A stretch of DNA of 64,000 nucleotides from Marinobacterium_D sp050908845 (lineage in GTDB: Bacteria; Pseudomonadota; Gammaproteobacteria; Pseudomonadales; Balneatricaceae). The first letter of the stretch is position 1. Every line of letters begins with the position of its first letter. The stretch spans positions 3,844,001-3,908,000 of the forward strand of contig NZ_CP194171.1 of assembly GCF_050908845.1 (NCBI RefSeq), given 5' to 3'. Shown one piece after another: positions 9,003-17,450 of the stretch. The notes beneath the pieces were generated by a model that ran no database searches, was not told where the DNA came from, and was given only the letters and a program-made list of their open reading frames with translations. Position numbers and translations under genes: made by a program.

Positions 9003-9881
9003 ATGAACCTTCGATCCCTGGAGCAGTTCCTCTCACTGGCAGAAACCCTGCACTTCGGCCGCGCCAGCGACGAGTGCAACATCAGTATCTCGGCCCTGTC
9101 GCGCAATATCCGTCAGCTTGAGGAAGAGCTCGGTGTGCGCCTGTTCAACCGCGACAACCGTACCGTCACACTGACGCTGGAGGGCAAAAAATTCGTCAAA
9201 TATGCCCGCGAGACCTGCAACCAGTGGAACCTGATCCGCCATGAGCTGGCCGATGCCTCGGACCGGCTGCGCGGTGAAATCAGCCTGTACAGCTCGGTGA
9301 CCGCCAGCTATAGCTTTCTGTTCGACCTGCTGCGCCGGTTTCGTCATGCGCATCCGGAGATCGAGATCAAACTGCGCACCGGCGACCCGGAACATGCGCT
9401 CGCCCACATTTTAGACGGGTCTGAGGATATTACGATTGCGGCCAGGCCCTCCAAGCTGCCAAACGGTCTTGCATTCAAACCGATTGCCACCTCGCCGCTG
9501 CTGTTTATCGCCCCGGTGGAGCAGCAGGTGCCCAACGTGCCTACGCATCCGCCCACCGACCCCAAGGAGTGGGCGCATATCCCGATGATCCTGTCGGAGG
9601 GCGGGGTATCCCGCTACCAGGTGGATGACTGGTTTGCACAGCATGGCATCAAGCCGAAAATCTATGCCCAGGTCACCGGTAACGAGGCGATCGTCAGCAT
9701 GGTGAGTCTCGGTTTCGGGATCGGCGTCGTCCCCAAAATCGTGCTCGATAACAGCCCGCTCGCCAGCCGCATCCATGTGCTGGAGGTGCAGCCAGAGCTT
9801 GCCCCCTACGACATCGGTCTGTTCACGTTAAAGAAAAACCTGGCAAACCCGCTGGTCGAAGCGTTCTGGAATCTTATGTAG
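9003..9881 (+). CDS. ilvY: LysR-type activator of ilvC
   Basis: A 292-residue LysR regulator with an N-terminal winged HTH (about 1-60) and a periplasmic-binding-like effector domain. It matches E. coli IlvY at many diagnostic points: HFGRAS in the HTH, RDNRTVTLT, EISLYSSVTASYS, EIKLRTGDPEHAL, GNEAIVSMVSLGFGIGVVP, LDNSPLASRI and the end EAFWNLM. IlvY senses acetolactate and acetohydroxybutyrate and activates ilvC, from which it is divergently transcribed, as here. ATG at 9003 follows a short AT-rich leader. Confidence 0.93.
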   Translation: MNLRSLEQFLSLAETLHFGRASDECNISISALSRNIRQLEEELGVRLFNRDNRTVTLTLEGKKFVKYARETCNQWNLIRHELADASDRLRGEISLYSSVTASYSFLFDLLRRFRHAHPEIEIKLRTGDPEHALAHILDGSEDITIAARPSKLPNGLAFKPIATSPLLFIAPVEQQVPNVPTHPPTDPKEWAHIPMILSEGGVSRYQVDDWFAQHGIKPKIYAQVTGNEAIVSMVSLGFGIGVVPKIVLDNSPLASRIHVLEVQPELAPYDIGLFTLKKNLANPLVEAFWNLM

Positions 9882-9926
9882 GCGGAAGACTGAAGTGCCG
9901 GTGGTTTTCTCCGTGCACGAGGGCAC

Positions 9927-10364
9927 TCAGTTTGACGAGGCTTTGCCTTGCCACTCCGGCAGCGGAAACAGCCGGTCGTAGCTCCAGTTGAAGCCGAGCG
10001 CGTACAGCATATAGAACAGCGCAAAGGAGATATCCATGACCAGCGCCTGCCAGAGCGACACCCCGAGATACCAGGCGATAAACGGCATCAGCACAATCAG
10101 CAACCCGATTTCAAACAGCACCGCGTGAGCAACGCGCATGGCACCGGTTTTCAGGGTCGTGCCGGTCCAGCGCTTCAAGCCCAGGTCAAAGAGATAGTTG
10201 TAGATAAAGTTCCACAGGGTGGCGAGCGTGGCGCTGACCACACCGACCACGCCCATATCCTGCACCGGCATCTGAAACACCAGAGCACCGACGGGCACAA
10301 TCAGAAACAGGGCGATAAGCTCGAAACTTAGCGCATGACGCAGACGATCAAGGGGGGAGCGCAT
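9927..10364 (-). CDS. PACE-family (AceI-like) efflux transporter
   Basis: A 145-residue protein with four transmembrane helices forming two bacterial transmembrane pair domains, the architecture of PACE efflux proteins such as AceI of Acinetobacter. Each half has the family pattern: R-x-x-H-A-x-x-F-E near the start (RLRHALSFE and RVAHAVLFE) and a W-N-x-x-x-N-x-x-F block (LWNFIYNYLFD). E15 in the first helix is the conserved acidic residue needed for transport in AceI. Relatives expel biocides or short-chain diamines by proton exchange; the substrate here is unknown. ATG at 10364 has GAGG upstream. It is convergent with ilvY. Confidence 0.87.
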   Translation of the reverse strand: MRSPLDRLRHALSFELIALFLIVPVGALVFQMPVQDMGVVGVVSATLATLWNFIYNYLFDLGLKRWTGTTLKTGAMRVAHAVLFEIGLLIVLMPFIAWYLGVSLWQALVMDISFALFYMLYALGFNWSYDRLFPLPEWQGKASSN

Positions 10365-10502
10365 AACAACCTCAACAACTGTGCCGGGTCGTCCCGGCTA
10401 TAACCACTGGGGAGGTCGTCCTCCGGGCAGGATCATCACATCAGTGGAGCGATAGTTCAAGCCGATGACCACTTACGCGGCAGGCAAAATACACAGGTCG
10501 CG

Positions 10503-11273
10503 CTAGTTCAGGGATCTCTTCAAGCCAACGGCCGCGCTCAGGCCTGATGCCACCGGCTCTATCTCCCCGCTTGCAATCGTCTCACGCTCTTCTCGTTGCG
10601 GAACCAGCAGGGCCAACTGCCTTTTCAACGACTCCAGCTCCACCTGCACAATTTTGCGGCGCTCGGACGTCTGCTGCGACAGGGCCAGCGCATACTCGGC
10701 AACGTCGCGCTTGATGCGGCCGATACCGGCTTCGAGCGCATCACACTGGTCGTTCAGGTGTTCCACCTCGCCGGACAGGGCACTGATATAGTTTTCTCCG
10801 ATCAGCCCTTTCTCGATCGCGGGCTCCAGGCTTTTCAACTTGCCCCGGATCATCGCGAGGCGGCGGCGATTGGCATTCAGCAGTTGCTGCTGACCGTCGA
10901 TGCTGGCCACCGAATCCTGCAACCGTGTGCGCAGTTGGGCCTGCTTCTGCCGAACCTCCTCCCTGCGACGCTCGAACTGCATACGCGCTTCAGCGAGGAT
11001 CTCTACAACGGCGGGGTCCACCTCGGCGGCGCTCAGCAGCCCGGGAGCGAAGCTTATCGCTGGCAGCCCCCGAGCTTCGGAATAGAGCTGATCGATGCGC
11101 GCCTGAAGCCGATAGCGCTGGTTATTCACTGACGCGCCCCCTGCCACCACATCAGCCGGATCAACCTCAGCGCTGCGCACCTCGGCACTCAGCGTCCCCA
11201 GCAGCAACAATGTCGATACAACAGCCCACATCTTCTTTACCCGGGGGTACCCGAATAACTGCCAACCTGCCAT
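10503..11273 (-). CDS. secreted coiled-coil protein, HlyD-type hairpin only
   Basis: A 256-residue protein with an N-terminal signal peptide (hydrophobic core MWAVVSTLLLLGTLS, likely cut after VRSA). The rest is almost entirely alpha-helical. It reads like the hairpin of HlyD/PrsE-type periplasmic adaptors of type I secretion systems: an LxxxxxEARGLPAISF entry, a DPxVVEILAEARMQF start of helix 1, a turn with LEPAIEKGLIGENYISAL, and a returning helix with EVEHLNDQCDALEAGI. Both lipoyl half-motifs, the beta-barrel domain and the N-terminal membrane anchor of HlyD are missing. No ABC exporter or TolC gene is near. It could be a domesticated adaptor, a fragment, or convergent coiled coil. ATG at 11273 is supported by AAGGA six bases upstream. 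Confidence 0.7.
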   Translation of the reverse strand: MAGWQLFGYPRVKKMWAVVSTLLLLGTLSAEVRSAEVDPADVVAGGASVNNQRYRLQARIDQLYSEARGLPAISFAPGLLSAAEVDPAVVEILAEARMQFERRREEVRQKQAQLRTRLQDSVASIDGQQQLLNANRRRLAMIRGKLKSLEPAIEKGLIGENYISALSGEVEHLNDQCDALEAGIGRIKRDVAEYALALSQQTSERRKIVQVELESLKRQLALLVPQREERETIASGEIEPVASGLSAAVGLKRSLN

Positions 11274-11304
11274 GCGCAATCCTTAACCCTTTGACACTCA
11301 AGAC

Positions 11305-11316
11305 AAACGGCCGTTT
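11305..11316. promoter_or_regulatory. 12-bp palindrome in a 311-bp divergent spacer
   Basis: The spacer 11274-11584 between the HlyD-hairpin gene and the esterase gene has no gene I can support. It contains AAACGGCCGTTT, a perfect palindrome, just after a TTGACA at 11291-11296. It could be an operator for the divergent pair; nothing else in the spacer is interpretable. Confidence 0.25.
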
Positions 11317-11584
11317 AAGTTAGCAAACCCGGGACCTTATCCGAAGCGGAAAACCGCTATTTCTGCAACGGAGATGATCTGAGTCGCCCTGCCTGAGAAG
11401 CGAGGGGTCGATTGACGACTTACCCCAGATGCGCTGCACCAGACCCGTTATTGACGAATCCGCGATTGCGGCCCAAGATTGTTGATGCAAAAAACAGTAA
11501 GACCCGACATCAGCTGATCGCCTCACCTGATCGGGACGGTCACGGCTGACTCGACAATAACTATAAGTACCGAGGATCCAACCA

Positions 11585-13264
11585 ATGAGAAGAATTTCTG
11601 CCAGCCGCAGTCTCGGCGTAACCACGCTGGGCGCTGCACTCCTTTCACTTGCCTCCCAGGGCGCCTCAGCCCAAATGAGTTGCGAGCAAATCAGCACCGA
11701 AACGCTCGGCGTTATCGGTGTTGAGGTAACCTCTAAACGGGCCGTTGCCGAATCAGAAACGCTTCCCGCTCACTGCGAGATCAACGCGTTGACCGCACAG
11801 CGTGTCGGCGAAGATGGCTGGGATTATGCCGTCAACTTTCAGATCAACCTGCCGGATGACTGGAATGGCGACTTCGTGCACCAGTTCAATGGCGGCAACG
11901 ACGGTTCGGTGAACCCGGCCACCGGGCCGCTGTTGAGCGGTAACAGAGAACGTACCGCACTGGGACGAGGTTACGCGGTGCTCTCCTCCGATGCCGGGCA
12001 CAATGGTTCCGCTCAGAATGCTGAAGCCGGGCTGGCCGCCGGTTCGCGCTTTGGTCTGGATCCGGAGGCACGTTCCTTTTACGGCTACAAAACCGTTGAA
12101 GTGCTGACCCCGATCGCCAAGCAGATCATCCATAACTTCTACGGTGACGACCCTCGCTACTCCTACGGTGTCGGCTGCTCCAACGGCGGCCGTCACGGCA
12201 TGGTGACAGCATCCCGCCTCGGTGATGCCTATGACGGCTTCCTGGTGGGTGCGCCGGGCTTTAACCTGCCCAAAGCCGCGGTTCAGCACGCGCTGGATGT
12301 GCAGCAGCTGAGCTCACTCAACAGCGACATACAGAAGTCGCTGACCGATGAGGATCGCCTGCTGGTCGCCTCAGCTGTGCTTCATGCCTGCGACGCTCTG
12401 GATGGGCTGGAGGATTCCCTGGTGTCTGACACCGCCGCCTGTCAGGCCACTTTCGATATCGACAATTACGTCTGCCCGGAAGGCCAGACAGACGCCTGTA
12501 TCGCCCCGGAAAAAGCCGAGGTGCTGAAAACCATCCACGCAGGCCCCATGGATCGCAAGGGCAACCCACTGTACAGCGACTGGGCCTGGGATTCCGGTAT
12601 CGCCGGCAGTGACTGGCGCTTCTGGAAGATCTCCAGCGGCATTCCGCCCTGGGGCGGTAACCCGCTGATCGCCGTCATGGGTTCCTCTTCACTGGCACAG
12701 GTGTTTACAACACCGCCGACCAAGGTGGACGGGACCCCGGAGGAGCTGATCAACTTCCTGCTCGATTTTGATATCGCCAATGACGGCGACCAGATCTACG
12801 CCCGCCGCGGCAAGTTTCATGAGTCCGCCATGGCATTCATGACACCGCCAGATGCGAAAAACCCGAAGATGAAGAAATTTGAGCGCGGCGGCGGCAAGAT
12901 GATTATCTTCCACGGCGTGGCCGACCCGGTGTTCTCCTACAACGATACCGTGAACTGGTATAACCGCCTGGATGAGAACTACCGGGGCGAGGCGGACAAG
13001 TTCGTCAAACTCTACCCGGTGCCCGGCATGAACCACTGTGCAGGCGGCCCCGCCACCGATGACTTTGACCTGTTCAGCAAACTGGTTGACTGGGTTGAAA
13101 GCGGTAACGAGCCTCAGGCGGTCACCGCCAGCATCGCGGCAGGTAATGGCGAACGCTTCTCCGACTGGTCGGAAGATCGCACCCGCAAGCTCTGCCCTTA
13201 CCCCCAGGTTGCCCGTTATCAGGGCGGCGATCCAGAAAGTGCAGAAAGCTTCAGCTGCGAGTAA
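11585..13264 (+). CDS. secreted tannase/feruloyl esterase family hydrolase
   Basis: A 559-residue alpha/beta hydrolase of the tannase family (PF07519 type) with a signal peptide ending SQGASA, so it is exported. The family's CS-D-HC arrangement is visible: C198-S199 in GVGCSNGGRHG, D447 in HGVADPVFS and H484-C485 in MNHCAGG. In characterised members the two cysteines form a disulfide that brings Ser and His together. Members cleave ester bonds of gallate, ferulate or similar aromatic acids; MHETase belongs here too. No other aromatic-degradation genes are adjacent, so the natural substrate is unknown. ATG at 11585 has GAGG eight bases upstream. Confidence 0.88.
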   Translation: MRRISASRSLGVTTLGAALLSLASQGASAQMSCEQISTETLGVIGVEVTSKRAVAESETLPAHCEINALTAQRVGEDGWDYAVNFQINLPDDWNGDFVHQFNGGNDGSVNPATGPLLSGNRERTALGRGYAVLSSDAGHNGSAQNAEAGLAAGSRFGLDPEARSFYGYKTVEVLTPIAKQIIHNFYGDDPRYSYGVGCSNGGRHGMVTASRLGDAYDGFLVGAPGFNLPKAAVQHALDVQQLSSLNSDIQKSLTDEDRLLVASAVLHACDALDGLEDSLVSDTAACQATFDIDNYVCPEGQTDACIAPEKAEVLKTIHAGPMDRKGNPLYSDWAWDSGIAGSDWRFWKISSGIPPWGGNPLIAVMGSSSLAQVFTTPPTKVDGTPEELINFLLDFDIANDGDQIYARRGKFHESAMAFMTPPDAKNPKMKKFERGGGKMIIFHGVADPVFSYNDTVNWYNRLDENYRGEADKFVKLYPVPGMNHCAGGPATDDFDLFSKLVDWVESGNEPQAVTASIAAGNGERFSDWSEDRTRKLCPYPQVARYQGGDPESAESFSCE

Positions 13265-13286
13265 TCCACACCTGCCAAGCAAACCG

Positions 13287-13306
13287 GCCGGCCTTTCGGG
13301 GCCGGC
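13287..13306. terminator. hairpin between convergent genes
   Basis: A perfect stem GCCGGCC / GGCCGGC with a 6-base loop, located between the esterase stop and the convergent response-regulator stop. The T-rich tail is short, so strength is uncertain. Confidence 0.5.
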
Positions 13307-13350
13307 TTCTATCAGCGACCATCCCTTCGCAGAACGCCCACCGCTTCAGC

Positions 13351-14052
13351 CTAGCCATCAAAGCGGTAGCCCACACCATGCACGGTCACGATAATCTCAG
13401 GTGCCTGCACATCGCGCTCCACCGCTTTGCGCAGCTTGGAGATATGTTGATCCAGGGTGCGGCTGTTGGGTAAATAGCGTCGTCCCCAGCACTGATCGAA
13501 GAGTTCATCCCGGCTCAGTACCCGTCCCCTGTTGCGGTGCAGCAGTTGCAGAATTTTCATATCCCTCAGGCTCAGGTCGATCATCTCCCCGTCCCGCTCC
13601 GCCCGCAGCTGCGCCGGAAATATCTGCAGGTCCGCCATCTGGAAGCTCTCCGGCTGAGGCTCTGCGGCCCGGCTGGCGAGACAGCGCCGGGTCACGGCAT
13701 GGATCCGGGCGATCACCTCGCGGCTGCCGAACGGCTTCTTGATGTAGTCGTCGGCGCCGAGCTCCAGCCCCAGCACCTGATCGATCTCCTCCGACTTCGC
13801 GGTGATGAAGATCACCGGAATCTGCTGATCCTGCTGACGGATACGCCTGCACAGGCTGTAGCCGTCTACCCTGGGCATCATGATATCGAGCAGCACCAGC
13901 GCCGGCCCCGGCTGACCGGCAATGCGCTCGTTATAGAGCGTCCAGGCCTGCTCACCTTCGGCTGCTTCGATGCAATCATAACCTTCGGCCTCCAGCAGAT
14001 CGCAGAGCCCCAGGCGGATATTGAGATCATCTTCCGCGATCAGCACTTTCAT
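13351..14052 (-). CDS. OmpR-family response regulator
   Basis: A 233-residue transcription factor with an N-terminal receiver domain (acidic pocket DD near residue 8, phospho-acceptor Asp in LVLLDIMMPRVDG, conserved Thr in FITAK and Lys in YIKKPF) and a C-terminal OmpR/PhoB winged helix ending in VHGVGYRFDG. Its start overlaps the stop of the sensor kinase gene by ATGA, so the two are translationally coupled and should be partners. Target genes are not evident, though the upstream VWA gene in the same operon is a natural candidate. Confidence 0.9.
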   Translation of the reverse strand: MKVLIAEDDLNIRLGLCDLLEAEGYDCIEAAEGEQAWTLYNERIAGQPGPALVLLDIMMPRVDGYSLCRRIRQQDQQIPVIFITAKSEEIDQVLGLELGADDYIKKPFGSREVIARIHAVTRRCLASRAAEPQPESFQMADLQIFPAQLRAERDGEMIDLSLRDMKILQLLHRNRGRVLSRDELFDQCWGRRYLPNSRTLDQHISKLRKAVERDVQAPEIIVTVHGVGYRFDG

Positions 14053-15857
14053 CGTCCGCTCTCCAGTCTGATAGTGAAACAGGCACCTTTTTTACCGGTT
14101 TCAAGCGTGATATCGCCGCCATGGGCACGGGCCAGATCCCGCGCCAGTCCAAGGCCGATCCCGGTGCCGGAAACGCCATCGGTCAACCGGCTGCTGCTGC
14201 GATAGAACGGCTCGAATATTCGCTCACGCTCGCCGGCAGCGATACCGGGTCCGCTGTCCCGCACACTGATACAGAGCATTTCCCCCTCCAGCCAGGAACT
14301 TAGACGCAGCTCACCGCTGTCGGGCGCATACTTCTCGGCGTTACTGAGCAGGTTGTTGAGAATCTGCTCCAGGGTTGCCAAATCGTAGCGCCGGCTTGTG
14401 CCTATACCGGGATCGAACAGCGGCTCGATCCCGCGCTGCCGCAGCAGAGGCGCAAAGGTATCGAGCACTTTTTCGATCTGCGCGTCCGGCTCCGCCAGCT
14501 GCGGTGACAGCTTGAGCTGCTGACGTTGCAGCCGCGAGAAGCTGAGCACATTATCGATCAGCCGCGACAGCCGCTGGCTCTCATCGGTGATCACGCCCAG
14601 GTAACGCCCGGTGGCGGGATCCTCATCGCCATCAAGCCGCTGTTCGAGCATTTCGGCATAGAGACGCACATTGGTCAGCGGGGTTTTCAGCTCGTGGGAG
14701 ACCTGGTTGACGAAATTGACCCGCTGCTGCGCCAACAGGGTTTCGCGCTTCTGCTCCCGATACAGCAGATAGCCCAGACCGATCAGCGCCACGCCCAGCA
14801 GCACCAGTGGTGCGGCCAGCGTCAGCCAGAGCGAGGGAACCGCCCGTTGCAGGTTGGGTGCGTGATACTCCAGGCGCCAGCTACCCAGGGGATGGCTCAA
14901 CCCGAGTGTTCTCAGTGCCGGGCCCTCATCCCGGTAATCGCCCCAGCTGTAGACGCTGCGGTTGCGACTGTTGAGCAGGCGGATCCGCGCATCACCCAGC
15001 TCCCGGCTGCCCTGTTGCGCATCCGGCAGACGCGCGATCAGATCTGTCACCAGGCGGGCATCGTTAAGCACAAAGCCGAGCGTACGTCCGCTCGGGTCGC
15101 GCCACCAGAAGATATGCATCAGCCGCGCATCCACATACCAGGCGATCCAGCCAGAGCGCTCTTCATCAGCGGACACCAACTGTCCGCCATCCGCATCGGC
15201 ATCGGCCTCGCGCCTAGCTTCCAGTACCCGGTTTCGGGATGAGATTTCCGGCTCTGCCATAATGCTGCTTTCCGACCGGCCGGCGTAGTCCGCCAGGGGC
15301 GCCGCCAGCTCGGCGGGAGCTCGCTGGGCCAGCTGACCACTGGCAAAGTACTCGCCGGATTTGGACAGCCGGGTATCTATCCGCCGTTCCTCCATCACTG
15401 GAGATGCCTGGGCATCCGCGGTCGCGGCATCGCGACGCTCGGGATGAAACAGGCCCGGCGACTGCCAGAGCGGCTCCAGCACATCCACCAGCCGCTGCTC
15501 TTCGCGGCTCAATGGCTGGTTGCGGGGAGGAAACTGACGCTGGTCGCGCTCGTCCAGCACGAACACCTGCTGTACCTGAGGGGAGTTACTGACGAAGTGG
15601 CGCAGCTGCGCGGCGGGATAACCGGGATCGGTAAGCCGGTAGAGATCCCCGGCCTGGCGCCTGAGCAGCACCTCGAGCTGCTGAAAGTGGCTCTGCAGCT
15701 GGTTGTCCACCGACTCGAGCTGCTGCTCGATCAGTTTCTGCAGTTGCAGGCCCACCAGCTCCTGCTCATTCTGCTGCAGCTTGAAGCCGAGCCCGCCGAG
15801 CAGCAGCAACGGCAGCAGAACCAGCAGGGTTAACAGTAGTGCAGCTCGGAGTTTCAT
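14049..15857 (-). CDS. membrane sensor histidine kinase with large periplasmic domain
   Basis: A 602-residue kinase. A first membrane helix (about 5-27) and a second (about 345-365) bracket a periplasmic domain of roughly 315 residues that begins with a coiled-coil stretch and has no fold I recognise. The transmitter follows: H-box SHELKTPLTN with phosphorylated H388, N-box LNNLLSNAEKYAP, G1 DSGPGIA, F-box FEPFYRSS and G2 GTGIGLGLA. The middle of the periplasmic part is rich in Ala, Glu and Arg and looks partly disordered. It lies between the secreted VWA protein gene and its regulator, which suggests it senses an envelope state linked to that protein. Confidence 0.9.
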   Translation of the reverse strand: MKLRAALLLTLLVLLPLLLLGGLGFKLQQNEQELVGLQLQKLIEQQLESVDNQLQSHFQQLEVLLRRQAGDLYRLTDPGYPAAQLRHFVSNSPQVQQVFVLDERDQRQFPPRNQPLSREEQRLVDVLEPLWQSPGLFHPERRDAATADAQASPVMEERRIDTRLSKSGEYFASGQLAQRAPAELAAPLADYAGRSESSIMAEPEISSRNRVLEARREADADADGGQLVSADEERSGWIAWYVDARLMHIFWWRDPSGRTLGFVLNDARLVTDLIARLPDAQQGSRELGDARIRLLNSRNRSVYSWGDYRDEGPALRTLGLSHPLGSWRLEYHAPNLQRAVPSLWLTLAAPLVLLGVALIGLGYLLYREQKRETLLAQQRVNFVNQVSHELKTPLTNVRLYAEMLEQRLDGDEDPATGRYLGVITDESQRLSRLIDNVLSFSRLQRQQLKLSPQLAEPDAQIEKVLDTFAPLLRQRGIEPLFDPGIGTSRRYDLATLEQILNNLLSNAEKYAPDSGELRLSSWLEGEMLCISVRDSGPGIAAGERERIFEPFYRSSSRLTDGVSGTGIGLGLARDLARAHGGDITLETGKKGACFTIRLESGR

Positions 15858-15903
15858 CGGCCTCCCGGCGTTGTTTGGCGGTTATTGTGCATCGCCCGCG
15901 CAG

Positions 15904-17247
15904 CTAGTAGCTCTGCTGATTGGTGCGCTTATACTGTTTTTCGCGCATCTCTTTTCTCTGTCTGTTCCAGTCCTGTTCTGACGATAGCTTATCAGCATCC
16001 TGCAGCGCTTCCTCCTCCTGGGCCTTGAGTTCCGGTGAGGCCAGCGCCTCGGCCTGAGCACCGAGGTAAGCCGCACTCTCCTCCATCAGTTGGCGCGCAC
16101 CGGCCACATCGCCACTGTCACGGCGCTCCACGGCCGCCCGGCTGTACTCATTGGCCAGCTGCTCCACGGCGGATTCCAGCGCGGTTTTATCCACCGCCTG
16201 CTCCACCTCCCGGTCAGAGGCACTGAAACGGGCGATCACCCGGCCATCAAGCCGCGCCGGCCGGCGGCTGGCCAGGTTGGTGTAATCCACCTGTACGCTG
16301 GCCAGCGCCAGTTCGTTGCCGGCCTGCTGCGCCGGCACCTCCACCTCCAGCACCAGGTATTTTTCCTGCTCGCTATAGAGCTGATTCAGGCGGGTGCTGA
16401 CGCTGTCTCCGCGGATTTCACCCTCTCGGCCCAGCAGACGCAGCGGTCGCACACCGTTCAGGCAGCGGATCTCGATAATAAGCTGCTGGGCCACCACAGA
16501 CGTCAGATCGCCAAACTCGTACTGGAAGATCCTTGCCAGATCGGCGGCATTCTCGACAAATGCGTGGTTGCCGTCGCTCATACCCGCGAGCTGGGTCATC
16601 AGATCCTCGTTGTAGCCAAGACCCAGGCCAAGGGTGGTTACGCTGATCCCCTCCCGGGCAAGTGAACGACCGAGGCGGCCGAGATCGCTGGGCTGGTCCG
16701 GCCCCACGTTCGCCAGCCCATCCGATAGCAGGATGACACGGTTAACCCGGTTAGGGTCGAGAAACTTGCGCAGCTCCTTCGCGCCCTTGCTGACACCGGC
16801 GAAGAGCGCGGTATTGCCACCGGCGCGGATCTGGCGGATCGCCCGGTAAACCGGCTGCGGCTCCTGCAGTTTTGTCGCCGGCACCACCACCTCCGCAAAG
16901 GAATCGTAGGCGACTATCGAGACAATATCGCGGCCATCGAGACGCTCCAGTGCCATGATTGCGGCGTTGCGTGCCTGGCGTATCTTTTCGCCACTCATGG
17001 AGCCAGACCGATCCAGCACTATGGCCACATTGGCGGGGATACGCTCGCTCTGACCACCCAGTTCAAAGCCTTCGAGCGAGATCTTGATATAGGCTTTCTG
17101 TACTGCGTCCGCCGTCATCACCGGCGTGGCGAGACTGAGATCAAGCGCCACCTCCTGCTCCGCTTGCTGCGCCCGGCCCGGCTGTGCAAAACAGGCCAGC
17201 AGCAACAGCGGCATGATCCAGCGGCCAAGATTAGTGATTCTGTTCAT
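15904..17247 (-). CDS. secreted von Willebrand factor A domain protein
   Basis: A 447-residue exported protein: signal peptide (about 1-26, cut near GRA-Q), a short beta-rich segment, then a VWA domain with an intact metal-ion-dependent adhesion site: D79-x-S81-x-S83 in DRSGSMSG, the Thr in GGNTALFAG and the Asp in LLSDGLANVG. A beta-sandwich-like region follows, then an alpha-helical, charged C-terminal tail (about 350-447). VWA domains of this layout (CoxL/Mg-chelatase-like and VIT-VWA relatives) bind partner proteins through Mg2+. No sortase signal or LPxTG-like tail is seen. ATG at 17247 has AAGGAG seven bases upstream. First gene of a VWA-kinase-regulator operon. Confidence 0.87.
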   Translation of the reverse strand: MNRITNLGRWIMPLLLLACFAQPGRAQQAEQEVALDLSLATPVMTADAVQKAYIKISLEGFELGGQSERIPANVAIVLDRSGSMSGEKIRQARNAAIMALERLDGRDIVSIVAYDSFAEVVVPATKLQEPQPVYRAIRQIRAGGNTALFAGVSKGAKELRKFLDPNRVNRVILLSDGLANVGPDQPSDLGRLGRSLAREGISVTTLGLGLGYNEDLMTQLAGMSDGNHAFVENAADLARIFQYEFGDLTSVVAQQLIIEIRCLNGVRPLRLLGREGEIRGDSVSTRLNQLYSEQEKYLVLEVEVPAQQAGNELALASVQVDYTNLASRRPARLDGRVIARFSASDREVEQAVDKTALESAVEQLANEYSRAAVERRDSGDVAGARQLMEESAAYLGAQAEALASPELKAQEEEALQDADKLSSEQDWNRQRKEMREKQYKRTNQQSY

Positions 17248-17450
17248 CGCCTTTCTCCTTTTTGTGCGTTGAGTGCGGCTACGCCGCCTAACTGCACTCT
17301 AGGAGCAGCGGCTTCCCGGTTGGTCAGACAGATGTATGGAGTTTGTAATAGATTTGTAAATCACAGATGGTCGGATGGCAGCCAAATGACGCATTAGGCG
17401 TTACCCTAAGAGCCAGCCGCCACTAACCGTTGTTCATATAAGGATTGCCA

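Noticed and set aside
11320..11697. 125-codon minus-strand frame in the spacer before the esterase
   Set aside because: Overlaps the esterase signal peptide and shows no motif or ribosome site.
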